Source: Rhodanobacter sp. OK091 (GTDB lineage: Bacteria; Pseudomonadota; Gammaproteobacteria; Xanthomonadales; Rhodanobacteraceae). Taken from it: a DNA stretch of 64,000 nucleotides. Positions 26,021 to 34,711 of this stretch are shown here, piece by piece. Each line of letters opens with the position of its first letter. The stretch's first letter is position 1. The notes beneath the pieces are model-generated. The model had not been told where the DNA came from, searched no databases, and saw only the letters and a program-made list of their open reading frames with translations. The position numbers and the translations under genes are program-made. The stretch covers positions 1,178,001-1,242,000 of the forward strand of contig NZ_FRCH01000001.1 in NCBI RefSeq assembly GCF_900142825.1. The letters are read 5' to 3'.

Positions 26021-27463
26021 ATGCGCCCTCTTCCCCTCACCTTGCTCGCCGCCAGCCTGCTGCTGGCCACGGGTATTGCCAGCGCCGCCGATCCGGCCAC
26101 CACGATTCCCGCCACCGCCATAAAGACGGCCGAACAACTGCGCGACAAGGCGATGCATGACGACACCGGCTACCGGATCGTCGAGTCGCTGACCACCGAG
26201 ATCGGCCCGCGCCTGGCCGGCAGCGATGCCGACCAGCGCGCCCGCGACTGGGCCGTGGCGAAGTTCAAGGCACTCGGCTACGACAAGGTCTACACCGAGC
26301 AGGTGAAATTTCCGCTGTGGGTGCGCCGCAGCGAACACGGTGCGATCGTCGCACCCTTCTCGCAGCCGCTGGTATTGACCGCGCTGGGTTATTCGCCGGG
26401 CACGCCGAAAGGCGGGCTCACCGCCGAGGTGGTGAAGTTCGACAGCCTGGATGCGCTGAAAGCAGCCGACCCGGCCAGTGTGAAAGGCAAGATCGTCTAC
26501 ATCGGCTTTCGCATGCAGCGCGCCAAGGATGGTCACGATTACGGCATGGGCTCGGCCGTGCGCACCGCCGGCCCGCCGATCGCCGCCGCCAAGGGCGCTG
26601 CCGGCTATCTGCTGCGCTCGGTCGGCACCGACGCGGATCAGCGCATTGCGCACACCGGCGTGACCGGTTTCCGCGATCCGACCAAGGCGATTCCCGCCGC
26701 GGCGCTGTCCAACCCCGACGCCGACCAGCTCGAGCGCGTGCTGGCCTATGGCAAACCGGTGACGCTCAAGCTGGACCTGGACTGCGGTGTGGTCGGCGAA
26801 TACACCGGCGCCAACGTGATCGGCGAGATCACCGGCCGCAAGCATCCCGATCAGGTAGTGGCGATCGGCGGGCATCTCGATTCGTGGGATCCGGGCACCG
26901 GCGCGATCGACGACGGCGCGGGCGTGGCGATCGCGATGGCGGCCGGCAAGCTGATTCACGACCTGCCGCAACGGCCCGACCGCACGATCCGGGTGATCGC
27001 GTTCGCGAACGAGGAGATGGGCCTGTGGGGCGGCCGCGCTTATGCCGACAAGCACGCCGGCGAAGTGGCGAAGTTCCAGCTCGGCACGGAATCGGACTTC
27101 GGCGCCGGCCCGGTCTGGCGCATGAGCGCCAGCGTGAAGCCGGAAGCGCGCGGCGCGATCACCCAGATCGCGAATGTGCTGGAGCCGATCGGCGTCGCCT
27201 ATGACGCCAAGAAGCCCGGCGGCGGCGGTTCGGATCTGTCCCAGATGCATGGCAAGGGCATGGCCGCGCTGACGCTGACCCAGGACGGCACGAACTACTT
27301 CGACTGGCACCACACGCCGAACGACACGCTGGACAAGATCGACCCGAAGCAGCTGGCGCAGAACGTGGCGGTATATGCCTCGTTCTCGTACATGGCCGCA
27401 CAGGCGGACGGCGACTTCGGCTCCGCTCCCGGCGCGTTCGCCGGCGACGGCGCCGCCGACTGA
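26021..27463 (+). CDS. Secreted M28-family metallopeptidase
   Basis: 480 residues. Signal peptide about residues 1-22. The catalytic domain carries the M28 zinc ligands: H285 and D287 in GGHLDSWD, D297 or D298 in GAIDDGAG, the E331/E332 pair in ANEEMGLWG, D359 in ESDFG, and H430/H431 in WHHTPNDTLDKI. A PA-like insert spans about residues 110-255. Likely a periplasmic or extracellular aminopeptidase or carboxypeptidase; specificity cannot be told. Monocistronic, ended by a GC-rich hairpin. Confidence 0.93.
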   Translation: MRPLPLTLLAASLLLATGIASAADPATTIPATAIKTAEQLRDKAMHDDTGYRIVESLTTEIGPRLAGSDADQRARDWAVAKFKALGYDKVYTEQVKFPLWVRRSEHGAIVAPFSQPLVLTALGYSPGTPKGGLTAEVVKFDSLDALKAADPASVKGKIVYIGFRMQRAKDGHDYGMGSAVRTAGPPIAAAKGAAGYLLRSVGTDADQRIAHTGVTGFRDPTKAIPAAALSNPDADQLERVLAYGKPVTLKLDLDCGVVGEYTGANVIGEITGRKHPDQVVAIGGHLDSWDPGTGAIDDGAGVAIAMAAGKLIHDLPQRPDRTIRVIAFANEEMGLWGGRAYADKHAGEVAKFQLGTESDFGAGPVWRMSASVKPEARGAITQIANVLEPIGVAYDAKKPGGGGSDLSQMHGKGMAALTLTQDGTNYFDWHHTPNDTLDKIDPKQLAQNVAVYASFSYMAAQADGDFGSAPGAFAGDGAAD

Positions 27464-27476
27464 CCCGGCTCTGCTC

Positions 27477-27500
27477 CCTCCCCTGCGAACGCAGGGGAGG
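27477..27500. terminator. Hairpin between the M28 peptidase and RND pump genes
   Basis: CCTCCCCTGCG (27477-27487) and CGCAGGGGAGG (27490-27500) form an 11-base inverted repeat between convergent genes. There is no U-tract, so termination is likely but not certain. Confidence 0.55.
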
Positions 27501-27554
27501 CTCAGGGCGGCGGCACAAGGCCACCCCGCCACCGACTGAATACCGCGATAAAAC

Positions 27555-30500
27555 TTACTGTGCCGGCTGCGTTCCGGCCTTGCCGGCCCGATGGAAGCGC
27601 TGCTGCAGCTGATCCATATAAATGTAGATCACCGGCGTCAGATACAGCGTGAGCACCTGCGAGACGACCAGCCCACCGACCACAGCCAGGCCGAGCGAAC
27701 GCCGCGTCTCCGCGCCGGCACCGACACCCAGCGCGATCGGCAGCGTGCCGGCAAACGCGGACATCGTGGTCATCATGATCGGACGGAAGCGTACCTTGCA
27801 GGCTTCGAAGATGGCCTCGTGCGGTGGCATGTTCTCGACGTTCTGCCGCTCCAGCGCGAAGTCGATCAGCATGATCGCGTTCTTCTTGACGATACCGACC
27901 AACATCACGATGCCAACGAAGGCGAACAGATCCAGCGAGGCGTGGAACAGCACCAGGGTGAGCAACGCACCCACGCCAGCGGCCGGCAGGCCGGAAAGAA
28001 TGGTCAGCGGATGGATGAAGCTCTCGTACAAGATACCGAGCACCAGATAGATCACGAACACCGCCAGCAACAGCAGCAGGCCCATGCCCTGCATCGAGTC
28101 CTGGAACGCCTGGGCCGTGCCCTGCACGCTGCCGGAAATCGTCGCCGGCAGGCCGATTCTGCCCATCGCGCCATCGATGCTGGCCACGGCATCGCTCAGC
28201 GATACACCCGCGGCGAGATTGAACGATATGGTTACCGCCGGCAGCTGGCCTTGATGGTTCACCGTGAGCACCTGCGGCTCGCGGCTGAAGCTGGCGACCG
28301 TCCCCAACGGCACCAGCGTGCCGCTGCTGGAAGTGAGGTACAACCGTGACAGCACCGCCGGATCGTTCTGCATCGAACGATCGACCTGCAGGATCACCCA
28401 GTACTGGGTAGCCGCGCCGTAGATCGTGGAAACTTGATTGGCGCCGAACGCCGTTCCCAGCGCGGACTGCACCTGTGCCATGGTCAGCCCGAGCGGCGCC
28501 AATTTCTCGCGGTTCACCTTGACCTCGATCGACGGACTGTTGAGATCCAGGTCGTTGGTGACATCGAGGAAACCAGGCAGCTGCTGGAATGTCTGGGTCA
28601 CCTTGTTGCTCCAGCTGTTCAGCGCATCCAGATCGGTCGACTGCAAGGTGTACTGGTATTGCGAATTGGACTGACGTCCGCCGACCTGGATCGCCGGCGG
28701 ATTCTGGATGAAAGCCTTGACGCCTGGCACCTGGGCAAATTTCTTGCGCAGCTCGGCGATGATCTGGTCCGGCGTCTGCCGCTCGTTGGCCGGCTTGAGC
28801 ACCAGCAGCAGCGAGCCGTTGTTGACGGTGGCGCGCGAGCCGCCGGCACCCACCGACGACATGTACGAAGCGACATTCGGATCCTTGCTGGCGATGTCGG
28901 CCAGTTGCTGCTGGCGCGCCACCATCTCGTCGAACGAGGCGCCATCCGGGCCCTGGGTATTCACGCGCAACTGACCGCTGTCGCCGGCGGGGATGAAGTC
29001 TTTCGGCGTCACATAGAACAGCAGGACGGTCACCGCGAGGCTCAGTCCGAATACGGCGAGCACCCAGCGCGGCCGTTGCATGCTCCAGTCCAGACTGCGC
29101 GTGTAGCCGCTCTGCACGGCGGTGAAGCCGCGATCGAAACCGGCGATCAGCCAATTCCGGCGCTTGTCAGACCCGTGTTCGTGATCGTGCGCCTTGACGA
29201 AACGGCTGCACAGCATCGGCGTCAACGTCACCGCCACCACGCCGGAAACCAGGATCGCCACGCTGATGGTCACCGCGAACTCGTGGAACAGGCGGCCCAC
29301 GATGCCGCCCATGAACATCACCGGGATGAACACGGCAATCAGCGACAAGGTCATCGAGATGATCGTGAAGCCGATTTCGTTGGCGCCTTTCACCGACGCG
29401 TCGTACGGCGTCATGCCGGTTTCCATATGGCGGACGATGTTCTCCAGCATCACGATCGCATCGTCCACCACGAATCCGACCGCCAGCGTCAGCGCCAGCA
29501 GCGAAAGATTGTCCAGGCTGTAACCGAGCGCGAACATCACGCCGAAGGTGCCGATCACCGAGATCGGCAGCGCCACCGCGGGAATCAGTGTGGCGGAGAG
29601 ATTGCCGAGGAACAGATAGATCACCAGCACCACCAGCACGCCGGCCAGCAGCAAGGTGTACTGCACGTCGTCGACCGAGGCGCGGATCGACTGCGAGCGG
29701 TCGTACAGCACATCGAGCTTCACCGACGGCGGCAGCGAGGCCGAGAAGCCGGGCAACAATGCCTTGATGCGATTCACCGTGTCGACGGTGTTGGCGCCGG
29801 GCTGGCGCTGCACGGCCAGCAGGATCGAACGCTCGCCGTTGTACCAGCTCGCCTTCTGATCGTCCTGCACGCTGTCGTCGGCGTGGCCGATATTGCCCAG
29901 GCGTACCGGCGCACCATTGCGGTAGGCGACCACTACATTGTTGTATGCCGACGCGCGCATCAACTGGCCGTCGCTGCTGACCGGCAGCTGCTGCCGCGCG
30001 CCGTACAGCGAACCGGTGGATTGGTTGACGTTGGCTGCGGCGATCGCGCTCTTCACCTCATCGATGCCGATGCCCGCCGCGGCAAGCCGATCCGGATTGA
30101 CGTTGATGCGCACGGCGTACTTCTGCGAACCGTACACGCTCACCTGGGCCACGCCGTCGACCATCGAGAGCCGCTGGGCCAGTTCGGTCTCGCCGTAATC
30201 GTCGACGGCCGACAGCGGCAGCGTGGACGAGGTCACCGCGATATACAGGATCGGTGCGTCGGCCGGATTCACCTTGCGGAACGTCGGCGGCGTCGGCATC
30301 TGCGTCGGCAGCTGGCGCTGCGCCGCCGAGATGGCCGCCTGCACATCCTGGGCCGCACCGTCGATGCTGCGATCCAGTTCGAAGGTCAGCGTGATCGAGG
30401 TAGAGCCCAGCGCGCTGGTCGAACTCATCTGGCTAATGCCGGCGATGGTCGACAACTGCGCTTCCAGCGGCGTGGCCACGGCCGAGGCCATGGTCTGCGG

Positions 30501-30665
30501 CGAGGCGCCGGGGAGGCTGGCCGAAATACTGATGGTCGGAAAGTCGACGTTGGGCAGCTCGTTTACCGGCAATTGCGGGTAGCCGACGATGCCGAACACC
30601 AGCAGCGCGGTCATCAGCAGCGTGGTCATCACCGGTCGGCGAATGCAGATCTCCGGCAGATTCAT
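27555..30665 (-). CDS. RND-family efflux transporter (MdtB/MdtC-like, HAE1)
   Basis: 1036 residues, full RND length with twelve membrane helices and two large periplasmic loops. N-terminus MNLPEICIRRPVMTTLLMTALLVFG; proton-relay pair in the TM4 motif LAVGFVVDDAIVMLENI; TM10-12 with VGIVMLVGIVKKNAIMLIDFAL. The sequence style fits the MdtB/C- or MuxB-like branch, usually working with a periplasmic adaptor and a TolC-type channel. It lies 9 bases after the adaptor gene and downstream of a MarR regulator gene. The outer membrane partner is not encoded here. Drug or solvent efflux is the probable role. Confidence 0.94.
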   Translation of the reverse strand: MNLPEICIRRPVMTTLLMTALLVFGIVGYPQLPVNELPNVDFPTISISASLPGASPQTMASAVATPLEAQLSTIAGISQMSSTSALGSTSITLTFELDRSIDGAAQDVQAAISAAQRQLPTQMPTPPTFRKVNPADAPILYIAVTSSTLPLSAVDDYGETELAQRLSMVDGVAQVSVYGSQKYAVRINVNPDRLAAAGIGIDEVKSAIAAANVNQSTGSLYGARQQLPVSSDGQLMRASAYNNVVVAYRNGAPVRLGNIGHADDSVQDDQKASWYNGERSILLAVQRQPGANTVDTVNRIKALLPGFSASLPPSVKLDVLYDRSQSIRASVDDVQYTLLLAGVLVVLVIYLFLGNLSATLIPAVALPISVIGTFGVMFALGYSLDNLSLLALTLAVGFVVDDAIVMLENIVRHMETGMTPYDASVKGANEIGFTIISMTLSLIAVFIPVMFMGGIVGRLFHEFAVTISVAILVSGVVAVTLTPMLCSRFVKAHDHEHGSDKRRNWLIAGFDRGFTAVQSGYTRSLDWSMQRPRWVLAVFGLSLAVTVLLFYVTPKDFIPAGDSGQLRVNTQGPDGASFDEMVARQQQLADIASKDPNVASYMSSVGAGGSRATVNNGSLLLVLKPANERQTPDQIIAELRKKFAQVPGVKAFIQNPPAIQVGGRQSNSQYQYTLQSTDLDALNSWSNKVTQTFQQLPGFLDVTNDLDLNSPSIEVKVNREKLAPLGLTMAQVQSALGTAFGANQVSTIYGAATQYWVILQVDRSMQNDPAVLSRLYLTSSSGTLVPLGTVASFSREPQVLTVNHQGQLPAVTISFNLAAGVSLSDAVASIDGAMGRIGLPATISGSVQGTAQAFQDSMQGMGLLLLLAVFVIYLVLGILYESFIHPLTILSGLPAAGVGALLTLVLFHASLDLFAFVGIVMLVGIVKKNAIMLIDFALERQNVENMPPHEAIFEACKVRFRPIMMTTMSAFAGTLPIALGVGAGAETRRSLGLAVVGGLVVSQVLTLYLTPVIYIYMDQLQQRFHRAGKAGTQPAQ

Positions 30666-30674
30666 AGGCGCACC

Positions 30675-31805
30675 TCAGTGGGCGCTGATGCGCGCGTGAC
30701 TGCCGTTGACCAACAACATCTGACCGTCGACCACCACCTGCTCGCCGGCCGCCAGCCCCTTGTCGATCACCGTCCGATCGGCCGTGCTGGTACCGGCCGT
30801 CACGGGGCGTTGCTCGATCGTGCCATCGGGTTTGAACACGAACACGAAGCTGCCGTTGCTTGAATTCTGCAATGCCACTACCGGCACCGAGACGGCGTTG
30901 GCGATGCGGGTCGTCGGCAACGTCACGTTGACGAACTGCCCGGGGGTCAGCCGATCGTCGGCATTGTCGAAGCGGGCCTTGAGTGTGATCGTGCTGGTGG
31001 TGGCATCGACCGCATTGTTGATGAACCCGAGTGTGCCGCTGATGGGGTGGCCGCTGTCGCCATCCAGCCGCGCCTGCACCGTCACCGTGCCCCGCGTCTG
31101 CGCCAGCCGCACGGCGGGCAGGCTGTCCTGCGGCAACGCGAATGTCACCCACACCGGTTCGATCTGGTTGAGCACCACGATGCCCGTGGTGTTGGCCGCA
31201 ACCACTGCGCCGGGATATACCAGCGGCGCACCGAGCACGCCATCGAACGGCGCAAAAATCCGGGTGAAGTCGAGCTGGGTCTGCGCCAGCTCTCGCGCAG
31301 CCTGATCGGATTTCAGCACCGCCGCAGCGACGCCGAGATTGGCCTTGTAGGTATCGAAGTCGGCCTTGGACACATAGCCCTTGGCCAGCATGGCGGTGTA
31401 GCGGGCCAGGTCGGCCCTGGCCTTGATCAGATTGGCCTCGTCGCGTGCCACGTTGCCGCGGACTTGATCGAGCTGAGCCTGCAGCGGCCGCGGATCGATT
31501 TGCGCGATCAGGTCGCCCTTGTGTACGTGCGCGCCCGGCACGAATGCCAGCGACCGCAGCTGACCGGCCACCTGCGAACTCACGGTAACGGTCGACCAGG
31601 CCTCGACACTGCCTACTTGAGTGAGCGAGAGATCGACATCCCCGCGCGTGGCCATGGCGACCTTGACTGGCACCGCAGCGGGCGTGGCGGCAGGTTTGCG
31701 ACCGGACCCGCGGTGATGTCCGTACCAGGCGACCGACAAGGCGGCCAGACCCAGCACGACAACGATCAGTGCAGACTTTATCAGTGCAGACTTTTTCCAG
31801 GACAT
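30675..31805 (-). CDS. RND efflux periplasmic adaptor subunit
   Basis: 376 residues. N-terminal membrane anchor (about residues 8-28), then the adaptor hallmarks VGSVEAWSTVTVSSQVAGQLRSLAF and VHKGDLIAQIDPRPLQAQLDQ, alpha hairpin (about 95-150), IFAPFDGVLGAPLVYPGAVV, beta barrel and membrane-proximal domains ending QMLLVNGSHARISAH. Similar in length to MdtA/MuxA. The start at 31805 was chosen since the anchor helix begins there; in-frame upstream residues are Arg-rich noise. A 15-base tandem repeat in the anchor codes KSALI twice. Confidence 0.93.
   Translation of the reverse strand: MSWKKSALIKSALIVVVLGLAALSVAWYGHHRGSGRKPAATPAAVPVKVAMATRGDVDLSLTQVGSVEAWSTVTVSSQVAGQLRSLAFVPGAHVHKGDLIAQIDPRPLQAQLDQVRGNVARDEANLIKARADLARYTAMLAKGYVSKADFDTYKANLGVAAAVLKSDQAARELAQTQLDFTRIFAPFDGVLGAPLVYPGAVVAANTTGIVVLNQIEPVWVTFALPQDSLPAVRLAQTRGTVTVQARLDGDSGHPISGTLGFINNAVDATTSTITLKARFDNADDRLTPGQFVNVTLPTTRIANAVSVPVVALQNSSNGSFVFVFKPDGTIEQRPVTAGTSTADRTVIDKGLAAGEQVVVDGQMLLVNGSHARISAH
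31765..31794. repeat. Tandem 15-base repeat in the adaptor anchor
   Basis: ATCAGTGCAGACTTT occurs twice head to tail (31765-31779 and 31780-31794). In the adaptor frame this codes a duplicated KSALI at the start of the membrane anchor. Confidence 0.9.
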
Positions 31806-32003
31806 GCGCGGGGGATTCTCGATCTTCGCGCCGCGGATCACAGCGGTCGGCGGCTGTCGCGTGGCTGGGGATGCCGGAACAGCGATAGTCCGACTACAAC
31901 GTCTCCGGCGGATTCCGGTTGACTCCCGCACACGACAGACCGCCATTACGCGGCGAACCCGACTCCATCGGGCCGCGACCTGCAACCACTTACCGCAGCG
32001 CCA

Positions 32004-32459
32004 TCACGGCGTGTCCTCGCCCGCCTGCTCCAGCGCCACCAGGTTGTCCTTGATACGGCTGATCACTGCCAGCGCCTGTTGCAGTTCGTCGTAGCCGATA
32101 CCGCGGGTGGCATCCTTGCGCAGGTCACGCGCAATCAGCTCCATGTCGGCGACGATCACCCGCGCCTGCTCGGTGGTATGCAGCCGCCAGGCGCGACGGT
32201 CTTTCGGATCGGGGCGGCGCTCGACGAAACCGGCAGCCTGCAAGCGGTCGATCACCCGGCCCACCGCAATGGGTTCCATCTCCAGAAACTCGGCCAGCTC
32301 GGTTTGCCGCAGCCCTTCGCGGTGGTACAACATCTTGGTTGCGCGCCATTGCGCGCGGGTCAATCCGAATTTCACCGCACGCCGGTCGAAGTGCTTGCGG
32401 AACAGCAAGGTCACATCGCTGAGCAGATAGCCAAAAGAAATGTCTTCCGTTTTCGCCAT
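32004..32459 (-). CDS. MarR-family transcriptional regulator
   Basis: 151 residues. Dimerisation helices flank a winged helix: FGLTRAQWRATKMLYHREGLRQTELAEFLEMEPIAVGRVIDRLQAAGFVERRPDPKDRRAWRLHTT carries the MarR recognition helix and the DxRDRR-type wing (here DPKDRRAW). It lies 198 bases upstream of the RND adaptor on the same strand, so it probably represses the pump operon (inference). The ATG at 32459 is preceded by GAGG; an ATG at 32477 is an alternative. Head-to-head with the macro-domain gene, 67 bases apart. Confidence 0.9.
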   Translation of the reverse strand: MAKTEDISFGYLLSDVTLLFRKHFDRRAVKFGLTRAQWRATKMLYHREGLRQTELAEFLEMEPIAVGRVIDRLQAAGFVERRPDPKDRRAWRLHTTEQARVIVADMELIARDLRKDATRGIGYDELQQALAVISRIKDNLVALEQAGEDTP

Positions 32460-32526
32460 GACCCGTTGCAACCTCATCGCACTCGAATACCTGCCCGAAG
32501 CATAAGACGCCACCCGCCGCGAAGCC

Positions 32527-33048
32527 ATGCCTCTGAAAGTCATCAGCGCCGACATCACCAGCTTGCCGATGGACGCGATCGTCAACGCAGCCAACCCCGG
32601 TCTGCTCGGCGGTGGCGGTGTAGACGGTGCGATCCACCGGGCCGCCGGACCGGCCCTGCTGCAAGCTTGCCGCACGCTCCCGGAATCGGCCCCGGGCGTG
32701 CGCTGCCCGGTTGGCGAGGCACGCATCACACCCGGCTTCCTGTTGCCCGCACGCTACGTGATCCACACGGTGGGACCGATCTGGTACGGCGGGCACCACG
32801 ATGAAGCATTGTTGCTGGGACGCTGCTATCGCAATGCATTGCAACTGCTGCGCGGACAACGGCTCCGCACGATCGCGTTTCCTGCGATCAGCTGCGGTAT
32901 CTACGGCTATCCCGCCGCGCAGGCAGCCGATGTGGCGATCACCACACTGCGTGACGAGCTGGCCGGCGATGACGCGATCGATGTCACCTTGTGTTGTTTC
33001 AGCGAAGGCATGAGCGCGATTTTTCAGCACGCGCTCAATGCAGCTTGA
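32527..33048 (+). CDS. Macro-domain protein, probable O-acetyl-ADP-ribose deacetylase (YmdB-like)
   Basis: 173 residues comprising a single macro domain. ADP-ribose-binding signatures are [38 protein letters not shown] near the N-terminus and [13 protein letters not shown] in the second loop, as in YmdB and MacroD-type enzymes. Acts in the cytosol to remove acetyl- or ADP-ribose groups. It converges with batD, the two coding ends overlapping by 14 bases. No ADP-ribosyltransferase gene is near. Confidence 0.95.
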   Translation: MPLKVISADITSLPMDAIVNAANPGLLGGGGVDGAIHRAAGPALLQACRTLPESAPGVRCPVGEARITPGFLLPARYVIHTVGPIWYGGHHDEALLLGRCYRNALQLLRGQRLRTIAFPAISCGIYGYPAAQAADVAITTLRDELAGDDAIDVTLCCFSEGMSAIFQHALNAA

Positions 33049-34711
33049 ACGGATACAGCGGCGGCAGCTCCGAGCCGTCATCGCCCGCATCGGCCACTCG
33101 CCAGACGAACCCGCGCTTGAACGCCTCCACCAGCTTCGACCCGTCGGCGGACATCGGCGTGCCGGCGTAGTGGCGCTGCTGCAAGGTGGCTATCGCCGCA
33201 CGCTGCGATGCGTCGTCCAGCGCCGCCGCCAGCTCGCCCAGATGCTGGATCGCCGGCCGCTCCGCGCGCGCCCATGCCAGCAGGCTGCGTGCCTGCGCCG
33301 CCGGGTCGTTGCCGCGCGCGGCGGCCAGGAAGACCAGCTGGCATTGGCGCGATGATGTTCGCGCCATTGTCGGCGTACCGATCTTCGATGTGCGGCGACG
33401 GCGCCACAGCCACCAGGCCAGTACGCTGCCCAGCCACAGACCGAGGCTGCCCAGTGCGACCCAGCGCCATGGCGTGGGTGTTGCCGTAGTCGCGGCGACG
33501 TTCGTGCCGCTGCTGGACGCTTCGGCCGGAACGGACGGCTGGACGGCCGTAGCGCCGACCGCCGGCAACACCGTCACGCTGTGCTCGGGAATCTGCGCAA
33601 CCTCCATGCGATCGGTCAGTACATTCCACCACTGCAAGGTGGTTGCCGGTACGGTCAGCGTGCCGGCACGTTCGGGCACGATCGCAAACGATTGCTGGCG
33701 CCGACCGACCAGCCACTGGCCATCCTGACGAGTGCCGGTGACCGGCTTGTCCGGATACACCTTGGCACCATCCAACGCGGGCAGGCTCAGCACGGGCAGC
33801 GTCTCGAACGGCAACCCGGTCGCCTGCAGGTTCATGGTGAGGTTCAGCGGCTGCCCTACCCGAACTTGCTCCTGCGCACCCGGCCAGCCATCCAGACTCA
33901 GGCTGAGCTGACGGGCTGGCAACCAGGCGCTCTTCCAGTTGGGTGGCGCTGCCTGCACGTCGATCGACACGGCTGGTGCGCTGGCCGAGATCGGCGTACT
34001 GGAGCCAAAAAAGCTGTTCGGATCGTTCGGATCGATCGCTTCGCCCTGGAAGCTCGCAGCGGGAATCTCCAGATGCCCGGCATGTTGCGGGATCAGTGCA
34101 TAGCGCCGCTCCAGCACGTGATAGCTGCGGCCGCCACGCTCGGCGTCGTAATTCAGATCGTCGCCGAGCTGGCTCACTTCCATCCCGTCGAGCTGCGGCG
34201 CACTCAGTGCACCGTTGCTGATATTGGTGGCGTAGAACAGGCGCACCACGTAGCTCAACTGCTGGCCGACATAGCCATGCGTGGGTTCGACCTGCGCCTC
34301 CATGAAGACGTTCTGATTGGCTGCCGCCGCCACGTTCGGGTTCGGCGCGCTCACCTGCAGTTGCAGCGGCTGAGTCTGGCTGCCTCCCACGCTCAGCGCG
34401 GGAATCTGCAGCGTGCCGACATGCTTCGGGCGCAACGCCACGCCGAACGTCAGGGTCGAGGTGGCCGCTCCATTGACGATACTGAGGCTGCTGTTCTGCG
34501 AGGTGCCGAGGATGCTGAAGTCCTGGCTCAACGCGCGCAGATCGGGCATGCCGATGCCGCCACCCGCATTCGCCACGCGCAGGTTCAAGGTCACGGTTTC
34601 GCCCAGTTGCACGCTGTTGCGATCCAGCGTCGCCCGCACGTCGGTCGCCTGCACCAGTGCCGGAACCAGCAGCAGCGTCAGCAACCATCCCACGATGAAT
34701 CGTCGAAACAT
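33035..34711 (-). CDS. batD: BatD-like protein (oxygen tolerance)
   Basis: 558 residues. Signal peptide (about residues 1-22, ending LVQA), Ig-like/BatD repeats such as [24 protein letters not shown] and LSYVVRLFY, a membrane helix near 420-440 ([21 protein letters not shown]), then a cytosolic C-terminal helical tail. Last gene of the moxR-bat operon; its ATG at 34711 overlaps the preceding stop as TGATG. BatD proteins are linked to aerotolerance and envelope stress, but their biochemical role is uncertain. Confidence 0.88.
   Translation of the reverse strand: MFRRFIVGWLLTLLLVPALVQATDVRATLDRNSVQLGETVTLNLRVANAGGGIGMPDLRALSQDFSILGTSQNSSLSIVNGAATSTLTFGVALRPKHVGTLQIPALSVGGSQTQPLQLQVSAPNPNVAAAANQNVFMEAQVEPTHGYVGQQLSYVVRLFYATNISNGALSAPQLDGMEVSQLGDDLNYDAERGGRSYHVLERRYALIPQHAGHLEIPAASFQGEAIDPNDPNSFFGSSTPISASAPAVSIDVQAAPPNWKSAWLPARQLSLSLDGWPGAQEQVRVGQPLNLTMNLQATGLPFETLPVLSLPALDGAKVYPDKPVTGTRQDGQWLVGRRQQSFAIVPERAGTLTVPATTLQWWNVLTDRMEVAQIPEHSVTVLPAVGATAVQPSVPAEASSSGTNVAATTATPTPWRWVALGSLGLWLGSVLAWWLWRRRRTSKIGTPTMARTSSRQCQLVFLAAARGNDPAAQARSLLAWARAERPAIQHLGELAAALDDASQRAAIATLQQRHYAGTPMSADGSKLVEAFKRGFVWRVADAGDDGSELPPLYPFKLH

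Noticed and set aside
28434-30863. Long plus-strand open frame of about 809 codons
   Set aside because: It is antisense to the RND pump gene. The product is rich in His, Arg, Gln and Asp in the pattern typical of a GC-rich shadow frame, with no domain or ribosome-binding site.
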